A DNA stretch of 64,000 nucleotides from JADLGJ01 sp031423615 (lineage in GTDB: Bacteria; Omnitrophota; Gorgyraeia; Zapsychrales; JANLHA01). The position numbers and the translations under genes were made by a program. Shown here piece by piece: positions 9,046 to 18,244 of the stretch (its first letter is position 1; every line of letters starts with the position of its first letter). A model generated the notes under the pieces. The model was not told the DNA's origin. It did not search any database and was given only the letters and a program-made list of their open reading frames with translations. The DNA lies in contig JANPFV010000015.1 of NCBI GenBank assembly GCA_031423615.1, forward strand, positions 22,297-86,296. The letters are read 5' to 3'.

Positions 9046-11132
9046 ATTTGAAAGCCGCTCCGCGGGAGGATATAAAGCAAAAAGATATCGTTTCGTTGTG
9101 GCGTTCCATGCTGCGGATCCGCCGGGTTGAGGAAAGGATCATTCTTCTTTATCCTCAGCAGGACATGCGCTGTCCGGTGCATTTGTGCATTGGCCAAGAG
9201 GCTGTGCCCGCTGGGATTTGTCATGTTTTATCGCCGGAAGATTTGGTGTTAAGCAATCATCGCGCCCACGGTCACTACTTGGCCAAAGGCGGAAATTTAA
9301 AAGCGATGTTTGCAGAAATGTATGGCAAAGCCGGCGGCTGTTGTCTGGGTCGCGGCGGATCGATGCATTTGCTTGATTTGAAAGCCAACTTTTTAGGTTC
9401 AACGCCCATAGTGGGGGGCTCCATTCCTGTTGCGACCGGAGTGGCTTTCGCCGAGAAAATGCAGGCTACCGGTAAAACCACCGTTGCCTTCTTTGGTGAT
9501 GCCGCTGTCGAAGAAGGCGTCTTTCATGAAAGCCTGAATTTTGCCGCTTTAAAAAATTTATCCATTCTTTTTGTCTGTGAAAATAATTTGTATTCCGTTT
9601 ATACGCCGCTCAATCAGCGTCAACCTCGTCGAGATATTGCCCAATTGGCCGCAGGACATGGTATCAAAACCATCCGGGCTGATGGGAATGATATTTTTGC
9701 GGTTGTCGCGGCGGCGCAAAAGGCGCAAGAATATTTAGCCGCAGGCTGCGGGCCCGTCTTTTTGGAGTTTGCCACCTACCGCTGGCGGGAGCACTGCGGA
9801 CCTAATGATGACAATGATTTAGGTTATCGCACTCCGGAAGAATTTTTAATTAAAAAAATGGAATGCCCTCTGGAGCGTTTAAAAGAATATATCGTTAAAG
9901 AAGACATTTTAAACGCAGCGCAGATCCAAGCCATGGAAGAAGACATCGCCGTTGAAATCGATGAGGCTGTTGCGTTTGCCAAGGACAGCGCTTATCCTGC
10001 GCAAGATGTTTCCTTAGAAGATGTTTATAGCCCATCGTTACCGGCCATACATACGGAAAGTCCAACTCGTGAGTTGACCTATAGCGCCGCGATCCGCGAA
10101 GCCACCGATCTTTTGCTGGCTTCTGATCCGAACATTTTTTTGATAGGCGAAGGTGTTCCCGACCCCAAAGGGATTTTTGGCACCACCGTCGGCTTGCAGA
10201 AAAAATATGGAGCCCAGCGGGTCATGGACATGCCGGTTTCCGAAAGCGGCATGACCGGCATTTGCATCGGCGCCGCCCTGCGCGGAATGAGGCCTTTGAT
10301 GACCCATCAGCGTGTGGATTTTTCTCTGTTCGCTCTCGATCAAATTATTAACAATGCTGCAAAATGGTATTTTATGTTTGGCAAAAAAGCTTCGGTACCG
10401 CTGGTGATCCGCATGATCATTGGTCGCGGGTGGGGACAGGGGGCGCAACATTCGCAGAATTTGGCTTCGCTTTTTGCCCACATTCCGGGATTAAAAGTCA
10501 TCATGCCTGCGTTTGCCTGCGACGCAAAAGGAATGCTGATTGCGGCCGTGCGAGACAATAATCCGGTGCTGTGTTTGGAACACCGCTGGTTATACAATTT
10601 AAAATCCTTCGTTCCGACGGAAAGTTACACGATTCCTCTGGGGCAGGCGCAGGTGATCCGCCGTGGGGATGACGCGACGGTTGTGGCCAGTTCCCATATG
10701 GTTATCGAGGCTCTCAAGGCCAGCCAAATTTTGGAAAAAGAAAATATTCATTTCGATGTGGTGGATTTAAGGACAATCAAGCCGCTGGATTATGAAACGA
10801 TACGCGTTTCGCTTAAAAAAACCGGAAGGTTGATCGTTTTGGATTCCGGTTGGCCTTTTGCCGGTATCGGTTCTGAGATCATGGCCCGCGCCACCGAAGA
10901 GAATTTTAGCGACATGAAAACCGCTCCGCGCCGCGTGACCTTACCGGACATTCCGGTCCCGTCGGCAGCGGCTTTAACCAAGAATTTTTATCCCGGATTC
11001 CGGCAGATCGTAGAAAATATTTTATTGAGTTTGGGAAAAGAAATGACCGACATTGAGCAGATAGTGTCACGCATTCCCGTCGAGCAAACACCGCACGACG
11101 TTCCTGACCCGACCTTTACCGGACCGTTCTAA
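9042..11132 (+). CDS. Fused E1 alpha-beta ThDP-dependent dehydrogenase-like enzyme
   Basis: The 696-residue protein joins an E1 alpha-like half (residues 15-300: LSNHRAHGHYLAKGG, GKAGGCCLGRGGSMHL, VENNLYSVYTP-type end of the ThDP fold) to an E1 beta-like half (residues 345-690: TYSAAIREATDLLL, MDMPVSESGMTGICIGAALRG). These are homologues of pyruvate or acetoin dehydrogenase E1. The usual ThDP GDG is G152-D153-A154 here. No E2 or E3 gene is nearby, so it is unlikely to serve a classical dehydrogenase complex. Within a sugar cluster, an E1 homologue may transfer a two-carbon unit to a sugar, as proposed for AviB1/AviB2 of avilamycin. That role is inference. Confidence 0.8.
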   Translation: MNLKAAPREDIKQKDIVSLWRSMLRIRRVEERIILLYPQQDMRCPVHLCIGQEAVPAGICHVLSPEDLVLSNHRAHGHYLAKGGNLKAMFAEMYGKAGGCCLGRGGSMHLLDLKANFLGSTPIVGGSIPVATGVAFAEKMQATGKTTVAFFGDAAVEEGVFHESLNFAALKNLSILFVCENNLYSVYTPLNQRQPRRDIAQLAAGHGIKTIRADGNDIFAVVAAAQKAQEYLAAGCGPVFLEFATYRWREHCGPNDDNDLGYRTPEEFLIKKMECPLERLKEYIVKEDILNAAQIQAMEEDIAVEIDEAVAFAKDSAYPAQDVSLEDVYSPSLPAIHTESPTRELTYSAAIREATDLLLASDPNIFLIGEGVPDPKGIFGTTVGLQKKYGAQRVMDMPVSESGMTGICIGAALRGMRPLMTHQRVDFSLFALDQIINNAAKWYFMFGKKASVPLVIRMIIGRGWGQGAQHSQNLASLFAHIPGLKVIMPAFACDAKGMLIAAVRDNNPVLCLEHRWLYNLKSFVPTESYTIPLGQAQVIRRGDDATVVASSHMVIEALKASQILEKENIHFDVVDLRTIKPLDYETIRVSLKKTGRLIVLDSGWPFAGIGSEIMARATEENFSDMKTAPRRVTLPDIPVPSAAALTKNFYPGFRQIVENILLSLGKEMTDIEQIVSRIPVEQTPHDVPDPTFTGPF

Positions 11133-12352
11133 TGAGCCCGTTGACGAAAATAGATTTTGATCAGTTTACTGATATCGCCTTTACGACGAGAGCAGCGTGC
11201 GTGGTTTGCGACTCGCCTTGTGAGGAAGCGGTGATTGATTTGCCCCGTTTTCCTTTGACAGAAATTTTTGTCGAAGAAAAGATCGACTACGGTCTGGGTC
11301 TCGTAGACCAGAAATTCCACCTTTGCAACATTTGCGGGCATGGACAGCTGGCCCATCTCATTGATAAAAATATTCTCTACGGGCATTGTTACCGGACACG
11401 CACTTCCGTAAGTCCCTCGGCGATCGGAGCGCTGGATGTTTTTAGGATTTTCATCGATAAAATTCTTGGAAACCATAAGGTCAAAACACTTTTGGAGATC
11501 GGTTGCAATGACCTTTATTTTCTTCAGAAGTTAAGGGACAAGGCGGACATTTTATATGGTATTGATCCGATTCTTAAAGATCAAGATCAGACTGATGATA
11601 AAATCAAATTGATCGGCGATTTTTTTGAAAATGTAGACTTGCAGGCGGCGGGCATCCGGGCTGATATTATTTTATCGAGCCACACCTTTGAGCATGTGGA
11701 GCGTCCGGCAGAGTTGTTGGAAAAATTGCTGGCCAGCGCCAGCGACGACGCCTTATTTTTTTTCCAGTTCCCGGGATTGGAGTCATTGGTCCGTGACGCC
11801 CGCTTTGACCAGATGTTTCATCAGCACCTGAATTACTTTTCTGAAAGTTCGATAGGATATCTTTTGAAGAAATTGGGTGCCGAGGTGATTGACATTCAAG
11901 TCAACCCGTATCACTGGGGGGCCTTGATGATTGCGTTTCGTAAAAAAAAGAATCCGGTAAATTCCGTCGGCGCCCCTGCGGTCAGCGCTAACTCAGTCAA
12001 ACGCCAATATCAGGTTTTTAAAAACGGAATGACGGTGACGTCGGACAGACTGGCGGCTCTGGATAATGAATCGCTTTATGGTTTTGGCGCCGCTCTGATG
12101 ATGCCGGTTTTGGATTATTATCTTAACGGTTTGCGGCGGATCAAATACATCATTGACGATGACAAGCACAAAGAAAATTTATTTTATTTGAATTTTCCCG
12201 TACAAATTAAAGGAACACAACAGATCAAAAATATAAAGGACGCCGTGATTGTGCTGACAGCAATATATTCTTTGACGGCCCAGCGCGCGATTCTAAAGAA
12301 ATTGATCGATATGAAAATCAAGCAGATCATTCTCCCTATCAATCTCGTTTAA
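11132..12352 (+). CDS. Sugar C-methyltransferase (TylCIII/NovU-like)
   Basis: The 406-residue protein has the three-part layout of NDP-sugar C-methyltransferases. An N-terminal zinc domain (CVVCDSPC near residue 23 and CNICGHGQL near residue 67) precedes a SAM-binding domain (LLEIGCNDLYFLQKL near residue 119) with SSHTFEHVERP. A C-terminal domain (YGFGAALMMPVLDYYL) follows. This family methylates the C3 or C5 carbon of 4-keto sugars, which fits the SDR and dehydratase genes around it. The start overlaps the upstream stop (TAATG). Confidence 0.85.
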   Translation: MSPLTKIDFDQFTDIAFTTRAACVVCDSPCEEAVIDLPRFPLTEIFVEEKIDYGLGLVDQKFHLCNICGHGQLAHLIDKNILYGHCYRTRTSVSPSAIGALDVFRIFIDKILGNHKVKTLLEIGCNDLYFLQKLRDKADILYGIDPILKDQDQTDDKIKLIGDFFENVDLQAAGIRADIILSSHTFEHVERPAELLEKLLASASDDALFFFQFPGLESLVRDARFDQMFHQHLNYFSESSIGYLLKKLGAEVIDIQVNPYHWGALMIAFRKKKNPVNSVGAPAVSANSVKRQYQVFKNGMTVTSDRLAALDNESLYGFGAALMMPVLDYYLNGLRRIKYIIDDDKHKENLFYLNFPVQIKGTQQIKNIKDAVIVLTAIYSLTAQRAILKKLIDMKIKQIILPINLV

Positions 12353-12380
12353 GAAAATAAAGAAGGCATGAGGTAGGCCC

Positions 12381-13175
12381 ATGGACTTAGGGATAAAAGG
12401 CAAAAAAGCTTTGGTCACGGGTGGTGCGTCGGGGATAGGACAGGCTATTGCCATGGATTTGGCCAAGGAAGGCGTGAAAGTTTTCATAACGTCCCGTGAG
12501 GATGCGAAATTGAAAAAGGCCATGACAATGTTAGGCGGTAAAAAGGCAGGGCACAGTTTCTTGAAATGTGACATTGCCGATGACCAGGGTCCTGAGAAAC
12601 TAATCCAAGTCCTGCACAAAGATTTTGGCCATCCGGATATTGTCGTTAATAATGTGGGCAGCGCCTTTGGCATCACGGACCCTTATTGTCCGACGAGCGA
12701 TTGGAGAAAGTTTTTCCGTTTGAATTTTGAAGTGGCTGTTGAGATCAATAATCTTTTGCTCCCGCACATGAAAAAACAAAACTGGGGTAGGATTGTGACA
12801 ATCACATCCGGCGCGGCGTTAGAAAACAGCGGGCCGGTGCCGTATTGCGCGGCCAAGGCGGCTTTGGGCGCTTATACCCGTTCCATGGGCCGCGTTCTCG
12901 CAACAGAAGCTCAGAATGTTGTCATGACCGCCGTCATGCCCGGCGTTGTTTTAACGGAAGGCGGACATTGGGAACATGTTTTAAAGGAGCGTCCTGAGCA
13001 TGCAGAAAAGTATTTACGGGAAAGATCTCCTCTGGGCCGTTTTGGAAAAACCAGCGAGATCAGTCCCATGGTTATTTTTTTATGTTCAAAAATGGCGAGT
13101 TTTTGTCACGGGGCGATTGTTCCTGTCGATGCTGGCCAAGCCAAACATTTTATGTCTTTTAATTATTTGTCTTAA
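12381..13175 (+). CDS. Classical SDR oxidoreductase
   Basis: This 264-residue classical short-chain dehydrogenase has TGGASGIG (residues 13-20), NNVGSAFG, a catalytic serine in ITSGAALENSG, and YCAAK (Tyr and Lys). Family members reduce keto groups or oxidise alcohols on varied small molecules. 3-oxoacyl-ACP reductase is the commonest label, but the context points to a keto-sugar or a two-carbon branch on a sugar. The 28-bp gap before ATG 12381 carries a weak GAGG site. Confidence 0.82.
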   Translation: MDLGIKGKKALVTGGASGIGQAIAMDLAKEGVKVFITSREDAKLKKAMTMLGGKKAGHSFLKCDIADDQGPEKLIQVLHKDFGHPDIVVNNVGSAFGITDPYCPTSDWRKFFRLNFEVAVEINNLLLPHMKKQNWGRIVTITSGAALENSGPVPYCAAKAALGAYTRSMGRVLATEAQNVVMTAVMPGVVLTEGGHWEHVLKERPEHAEKYLRERSPLGRFGKTSEISPMVIFLCSKMASFCHGAIVPVDAGQAKHFMSFNYLS

Positions 13176-13183
13176 GGACTGTC

Positions 13184-14983
13184 ATGAAGTTAACGGACTA
13201 CGTCATCGATTTTTTGGCTGCACAAGGAATCGATTGTGTTTTTGGGGTCACCGGTGGTTCGGTTGTGCATTTGTTTGACTCCGCCGACCGAAGCGAAAAA
13301 ATGCGGCCGATTTTTTGTCATCATGAACAGGCCGCGGCTTTAGCCGCAGTTTCCTACGCCCGGATCAAAAATGCTCTGGGGCTGGTCATTGTTACGACGG
13401 GGCCGGGGGGAACAAACGCCATAACGGGTTTATGTTCGGCATGGTTGGACTCCATACCTTGTATTTTTATTTCCGGCCAAGCGCGATACGAACACACGAC
13501 AAGACATAAACCCATTCGTCAGGTTGGGTCCCAGCAGATCGATATCGTTTCTATCGTAAAGCCCATGACCAAATATGCGGCCATGGTCGAAGACAGCGCT
13601 AAGATCAAATATCATTTGCAAAAAGCCATTTATCACGCCAAGAACGGCAGGCCGGGACCCGTTTGGATTGACCTACCTTTGAACTTTCAATGGGCTGATG
13701 TAGAGCCTGAACAATTGGAAAGTTTTGAAATTCCGCAAGAGTCTTCCCAGCCACGGTCAGCTTGCGAAAATCTCTACGGCGACGTTGCCGGCTTGCTGAA
13801 AGCGGCTGCGCGTCCATTGATCGTCGCCGGATACGGGATCCGTTTGGCGAACGCCGTAAATTCTTTCGAAAAGTTTATTGAAAAAACACAAATTCCTTTC
13901 GTCTGCACATGGGGCACCAGCGACATTATTCCGACGGACTATCCTCTTTATCTGGGCCGCATGGGCGTCTCGGGGCAACGGGGAGCTAATTTCGCAGTGC
14001 AGAATTGTGATCTACTGCTCAGTATTGGGTCGCATTTGTGCATGACATTGACCGGGGGTCGCTTTGAGGCTTTCGCCCGTGAGGCCAAAAAGATCGTTGT
14101 TGATATTGATCCTGTGGAAATGAAGCACGCGAATGTGAATATCGATTTATGCGTTCCTTGCGATGCTAAGAATTTTTTGGACGAAATGCAAAACCTTTTA
14201 ACAAAAAATAATGATTTGACCTCTTGGCGCGACATCTGTGCGAAATATAAAACTTACAACGCCATCCCGCTGGAATGGCGCAACAAAAAAGATTTTATGG
14301 ACCCGTATGTTTTTATGGATATCTTATCCGATGAGCTCGACTCGGATGATACCATGGTTGTAGACGGAGGCGGGACCGCGCTGTATATTCCTTTTCAAGC
14401 TTTGCGGTTGAAAAAGGGACAGCGCATGGTCGTTTCCGGCGGGATTTCGGCCATGGGCACGGGTTTGCCCGAAAGCATCGGCGCTTGTTTTGCCAATGGG
14501 CGTCGCCGGACGATTTGTTTTATTGGTGACGGGAGCATGCAGTTTAATATTCATGAATTGCAGACCATTGTTCATCATCATCTCCCCATTAAAATGATTG
14601 TTTTTAATAATCAAGGTTACCTGGCCATGCGTCACACTCAAGATGGCTTTTTGAAAAGCCGTTACGTGGGTGCGGATGCGCGCGGCGGTTTGAGTCTGCC
14701 CGATTACCAAAAAGTTTCCGCGGCTTACGGCATCAAAGCCGTGCGGGTGCAAAATTATTCTGAAGCGGCGAAAAAAATAAAATTTATGTTGGCTGAGCCA
14801 GGCCCGGTCGTTTGCGAGATCATGATTCCGCCTGATCAACAGCTCATTCCCACGGTGGGATTTAAAAAGAATATCGATGGTACGGCGACGGGCTTGCCCC
14901 TGGAGGACATGTTTCCGTATTTGAGCCGTCAAGAATTTTTGGAAAATATGATCGTGACGCCTTTGAAGGAGTGTCTGGAGTGA
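13184..14983 (+). CDS. ThDP-dependent acetolactate synthase-like enzyme
   Basis: The 599-residue protein has the three domains of the acetolactate synthase/pyruvate oxidase family. The catalytic glutamate is E48 (CHHEQAAA), followed by GPGGTNAITGL, a central FAD/structural domain, and the C-terminal ThDP site GDGSMQFN with NNQGYL about 26 residues later. True IlvB is possible, but no ilvN follows, and it sits between an SDR and an aminotransferase in a glycan cluster. Relatives such as YerE add an acetyl unit to a keto sugar in yersiniose synthesis, a plausible but unproven role. The stop overlaps the next start (GTGA). Confidence 0.82.
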   Translation: MKLTDYVIDFLAAQGIDCVFGVTGGSVVHLFDSADRSEKMRPIFCHHEQAAALAAVSYARIKNALGLVIVTTGPGGTNAITGLCSAWLDSIPCIFISGQARYEHTTRHKPIRQVGSQQIDIVSIVKPMTKYAAMVEDSAKIKYHLQKAIYHAKNGRPGPVWIDLPLNFQWADVEPEQLESFEIPQESSQPRSACENLYGDVAGLLKAAARPLIVAGYGIRLANAVNSFEKFIEKTQIPFVCTWGTSDIIPTDYPLYLGRMGVSGQRGANFAVQNCDLLLSIGSHLCMTLTGGRFEAFAREAKKIVVDIDPVEMKHANVNIDLCVPCDAKNFLDEMQNLLTKNNDLTSWRDICAKYKTYNAIPLEWRNKKDFMDPYVFMDILSDELDSDDTMVVDGGGTALYIPFQALRLKKGQRMVVSGGISAMGTGLPESIGACFANGRRRTICFIGDGSMQFNIHELQTIVHHHLPIKMIVFNNQGYLAMRHTQDGFLKSRYVGADARGGLSLPDYQKVSAAYGIKAVRVQNYSEAAKKIKFMLAEPGPVVCEIMIPPDQQLIPTVGFKKNIDGTATGLPLEDMFPYLSRQEFLENMIVTPLKECLE

Positions 14984-16209
14984 AAAATCTGTCTGTGGCC
15001 GCCAGTCGGCTCGAAGGTCAAAAAATGTTTCAAGTCCTTGCGAAAGCCCAGGAACTCGAGAGGCAAGGCAAGAACATCATTCATTTTGAAATCGGGGACC
15101 CGGATTTTGACACTCCGGCAAATATTGTCGATGCCGCCTGTACGGCTTTAAAGCAAGGGGACACGCATTACGTGAATTCGTCGGGGTTAAGCGAATTTAA
15201 AATAGTATCTGCGGATGTCACACAACGTTCGCGGGGTTTCAAACCCGATCCCGAGCAGATTTTAGTGACGGCGGGGGGGAATGTGCAAATTTATTATGCG
15301 GTCTCTTGCCTCGTCAATCCCGGCGAGGAAGTGATCATTTCCGACCCCGGATTTGTCTCGTACAATTCGATCATTAACTTTGTCGGTGCTAAAGCGGTCA
15401 AAGTGGCACTGCGTGAAGAAAATCAATTCCGTTTAAATCCCGATGAGGTGAAAAAAGCGATCACCGGCAAAACGCGCATGATTATTATCAATTCGCCTCA
15501 TAATCCGACGGGTTCGGTGATGACTGAGGACGAAATCAAAAGGATTTATGACATTGCACAAGAGCACGACGTCTATCTGGTCAGTGACGAGGTTTATGCG
15601 CGCATGATTTATAAAGACAGTGATGTGAAATTCAGTTCGCCAAGTCAATATGACGCTTGCAAAAAGAGAACGATTGTCATTCACGCTTTTAGCAAGTCCT
15701 ATGCCATGACCGGCTGGCGGCTGGGAGCGATGACCGGACCCGCGGAGATCATTTCTAAAATGGCTCTTTTGTTGGAAACGACCAGTTCTTGTGTGTCGCC
15801 CTTTATTCAAAGAGCGGGTATTGCCGCTTTGACGGGCAGTCAGGAACCGATCAATGCCATGATTCAAGAACTTCGTTCTCGTCGGGATATCATGGTTGAG
15901 GCGCTTAACAAAATTCCCGGAATCCAATGTCTTAAACCGCAGGGAGCGTTTTATGTGTTTCCCAATATCCGCAATACGGGAATGACCAGTGAGGAATTCA
16001 GTGACATGATGCTTCAACAGGCCGGGGTGGCCGTTTGCCCGGGAAATTATTTTGGTGAACATGGCGAAGGGCATGTCCGTTTATGCTATGCCAATTCCGC
16101 CAAAAATATTAAACAAGGATTAGAGAGAATAGAGCAATGTTTGACCATGCAAAAGAAAAAAGTTTCGCCAGCTTTTACGGATGGAAGGCCATCGCTATGG
16201 AATTTCTAG
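14980..16209 (+). CDS. Class I/II PLP-dependent aminotransferase (AspC-like fold)
   Basis: The 409-residue fold-type I aminotransferase has IGDPDFDTP near residue 31, INSPHNPTGSV, DEVYARMIY and the PLP lysine K239 in AFSKSYAMTGWRLG. I choose the GTG at 14980 over the in-frame GTG at 14971, because AAGGAG lies 8 bases before 14980 and the start then overlaps the upstream stop as GTGA. Class I aminotransferases usually act on amino acids rather than nucleotide sugars (normally class V/DegT), so it may supply an amino-acid-like substituent. The last 20 residues extend past the normal family end. Confidence 0.85.
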   Translation: MKNLSVAASRLEGQKMFQVLAKAQELERQGKNIIHFEIGDPDFDTPANIVDAACTALKQGDTHYVNSSGLSEFKIVSADVTQRSRGFKPDPEQILVTAGGNVQIYYAVSCLVNPGEEVIISDPGFVSYNSIINFVGAKAVKVALREENQFRLNPDEVKKAITGKTRMIIINSPHNPTGSVMTEDEIKRIYDIAQEHDVYLVSDEVYARMIYKDSDVKFSSPSQYDACKKRTIVIHAFSKSYAMTGWRLGAMTGPAEIISKMALLLETTSSCVSPFIQRAGIAALTGSQEPINAMIQELRSRRDIMVEALNKIPGIQCLKPQGAFYVFPNIRNTGMTSEEFSDMMLQQAGVAVCPGNYFGEHGEGHVRLCYANSAKNIKQGLERIEQCLTMQKKKVSPAFTDGRPSLWNF

Positions 16210-16280
16210 ATAATTTCTTTCAGGTTTTAGACGAACATCCTCGTGTTAAATTTAAATTTCTTGTGGGCTTTATTGTTTGA
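16137..16280 (+). CDS. Possible small ORF overlapping the aminotransferase end (47 aa)
   Basis: An ATG at 16137 opens a 47-codon frame that overlaps the aminotransferase 3' end and reaches into the gap before 16334. It ends in a hydrophobic stretch (FKFLVGFIV). No clear ribosome site precedes it. In another frame the same bases encode a continued hydrophobic run (WALLFEWVLYGW), so this may be a decayed small membrane protein or nothing. It is recorded because it fills most of an otherwise empty gap. Confidence 0.2.
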   Translation: MFDHAKEKSFASFYGWKAIAMEFLDNFFQVLDEHPRVKFKFLVGFIV

Positions 16281-16333
16281 GTGGGTGTTGTATGGGTGGC
16301 TTTATAAAAGAATAATACGGATGCGTATTTATT

Positions 16334-17326
16334 ATGCAGCGAAAAATTTTAGTCATCGGCAGCAATTCTTTTTCCGGCAGTGATTTTATTGATCTTTTGC
16401 TGGAAAATAAAAATAATCACGTCATTGGCGTGAGCCGCTCGCCGGAAAAATCCTCGTTATTTCTTGCCTATAAACAGAAGCCAAGTCCAAACTTTTTTTT
16501 CCAGCAGATCGACATGAATAAAGACATGGCCCGCTTTAAAACCTTGCTCACCACATTTGAACCGGAATATATCGTTAATTTTGCGGCGCAAAGTGAAGTC
16601 GGCCCCAGCTGGGATACTCCGTGGGACTGGTTTCAAACCAATGCCGTGGCTTTGACGCATCTTTTGGACCATTTGAAAACAGCGAAATATCTTAAGCGCT
16701 ATGTGCATATTTCCAGCCCGGAAGTTTATGGGTCTTGCCAAGGAATTGTTCGTGAAGACGCCGCGCTTAATCCCAGCACACCCTACGCCGCGTCTAAAGC
16801 GGCGGCTGATCTTTTGCTGTCGACCTATATGAAGAATTTTTCTTTTCCGCTTTCTACAGTACGATCCACAAATGTTTATGGCGCCCATCAACAGCTTTTT
16901 AAAATTGTCCCGCGCACGATCATTAATCTTATGTCCGGCAAGATTCAGGAATTGCACGGGGGCGGCAAAGCTGTCAAGTCCTACATTCATATTCGTGATA
17001 TTTCTCGAGGAGAGTTGCTGGTCATGGAGCAGGGAAAGACCGGAGAAATTTATCATTTTTCTCCCGACTGCGGTATTGCAGTGCGCGATGTCGTAGAAAA
17101 GATTTGTCAGCGTCTGGGCAAAGATTTCGAATCCGTGACCCGTGAGGTCGGGGAACGGCTGGGCCAGGACCGGGCTTATGTGATAGATTCCAGTAAAGCC
17201 CGTCGAGAATTGTGTTGGACTCCGCAAGTGTCTTTGGACCAAGGTTTAGAAGAAGTGGTGGATTGGATTGAGCAGAACTGGGAAAAGATCAAACCTTTAC
17301 CGGCGGGATATATTCATCAGGCATGA
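16334..17326 (+). CDS. NDP-sugar dehydratase-like extended SDR (RmlB/GMD type)
   Basis: The 330-residue protein resembles NDP-glucose 4,6-dehydratases and GDP-mannose dehydratases. It has an altered glycine motif (GSNSFSGSDF, near residue 9), VNFAAQSEVGPSWDTP, HISSPEVYGSC, the catalytic Y-AASK pair (TPYAASKAAAD), and RSTNVYGAHQQLFKIVPR. The last of these is a hallmark of dehydratases that bind dTDP- or CDP-sugars. It would generate the 4-keto-6-deoxy intermediate used by the C-methyltransferase and ThDP enzymes nearby. It follows a 124-bp gap and overlaps the next gene (ATGA). Confidence 0.82.
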   Translation: MQRKILVIGSNSFSGSDFIDLLLENKNNHVIGVSRSPEKSSLFLAYKQKPSPNFFFQQIDMNKDMARFKTLLTTFEPEYIVNFAAQSEVGPSWDTPWDWFQTNAVALTHLLDHLKTAKYLKRYVHISSPEVYGSCQGIVREDAALNPSTPYAASKAAADLLLSTYMKNFSFPLSTVRSTNVYGAHQQLFKIVPRTIINLMSGKIQELHGGGKAVKSYIHIRDISRGELLVMEQGKTGEIYHFSPDCGIAVRDVVEKICQRLGKDFESVTREVGERLGQDRAYVIDSSKARRELCWTPQVSLDQGLEEVVDWIEQNWEKIKPLPAGYIHQA

Positions 17327-18243
17327 AACCCTTTTTACCTAAACGTATTCTTGTCGTTGGTGCCGACGGGTTGATCGGGCGGACTTTGGTGTCTGCTCTC
17401 GATAAGACAGGCCATAAGGTGTTCGCCACGAGCCGTGGTGAGAAATTGTCAGCGGAGCGTATTCGTTTAGATTTAGAAGATAAGACGGACGCATGGTCCT
17501 TGCCGGAAAATGTTGATGTGGCATTTTTGTGTGCGGCGTATAATTCTTTAGACCTATGTCGTCGAGAGCCGATCAAGACCCGCTGGGTTAACGTGGAGCA
17601 GACCGTGAAATTGGCCAGACATTTAGCCCGGATTGGCAGTCGAGTGATTTTTCTTTCCACCAATTTGGTTTATGATGGGGCAACCGCCTTTGCAAGAGCA
17701 GGGCAACCAACCTGTCCGCAAACGGAACATGGCCGTCAAAAGGCCGCAGCGGAAAAGCAATTGTTAAAACTGGGCAATGTCTCAGCGGTCCTTCGTCTTA
17801 CAAAAGTGTTTGGGCCGGACATGCCCTTGCTCCAGGAATGGGCGACAGCTTTACGGCAAAATAAAGCAATCCATCCGTTTAATGACAAAGTGGTAAGTCC
17901 CTTGTCGCTGGGCTTTGTCACTCAAATTTTGTTAAGTCTTTCGGAAAAAAGCGTTTCGGGAGTTTTGCAGGTTTCCGGAGAGAAAGATATTACGTATGCA
18001 GATGTGGCGTATCGCTTGGCCCATCGCTTAGGAATGAAGGAAATTCTTGTTCAGCCGATTTCTGCTAAAAAGTCAGAAATATCCTTGGAGCATTTACCGG
18101 CCCATACAACCCTGGCCACGACAGACTCAATTGTGGACAGGGGCATGGACGTGCCTGCGATGGGGGAAACGGTAGATGAGATCATTGACCAAAATATCGC
18201 GACTCTTCAGAAAAAAAGTCTTCCGGAAATGATGATGTTCTAA
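17323..18243 (+). CDS. RmlD-like dTDP-4-keto-sugar reductase homologue with altered active site
   Basis: The 306-residue protein follows the RmlD pattern: RILVVGADGLIGRTLV (residues 8-23), NVDVAFLCAAYNSLD, VNVEQTVKLA, STNLVYDG and RLTKVFGP. The catalytic Tyr-X3-Lys expected before the AAAEKQLL helix reads H136-GRQ-K140, so the tyrosine is replaced by histidine. Activity as a standard reductase is therefore uncertain. A non-catalytic or changed role is possible. It lies between the RmlB-like dehydratase and a GT2 gene and is co-transcribed with them. Confidence 0.75.
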   Translation: MKPFLPKRILVVGADGLIGRTLVSALDKTGHKVFATSRGEKLSAERIRLDLEDKTDAWSLPENVDVAFLCAAYNSLDLCRREPIKTRWVNVEQTVKLARHLARIGSRVIFLSTNLVYDGATAFARAGQPTCPQTEHGRQKAAAEKQLLKLGNVSAVLRLTKVFGPDMPLLQEWATALRQNKAIHPFNDKVVSPLSLGFVTQILLSLSEKSVSGVLQVSGEKDITYADVAYRLAHRLGMKEILVQPISAKKSEISLEHLPAHTTLATTDSIVDRGMDVPAMGETVDEIIDQNIATLQKKSLPEMMMF

Positions 18244-18244
18244 A

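Noticed and set aside
9042..11132. Housekeeping pyruvate dehydrogenase E1
   Set aside because: There are no E2 or E3 genes nearby, the gene is embedded in a sugar cluster by overlaps on both sides, and the GDG motif is altered.
14324..14932. Minus-strand open frame of 202 codons inside the acetolactate-synthase-like gene
   Set aside because: It is a shadow of the conserved C-terminal ThDP domain on the other strand, with no recognisable protein features.
15433..16074. Minus-strand open frame of 213 codons opposite the aminotransferase
   Set aside because: It is antisense to the PLP domain and its composition is that of a mirror frame.
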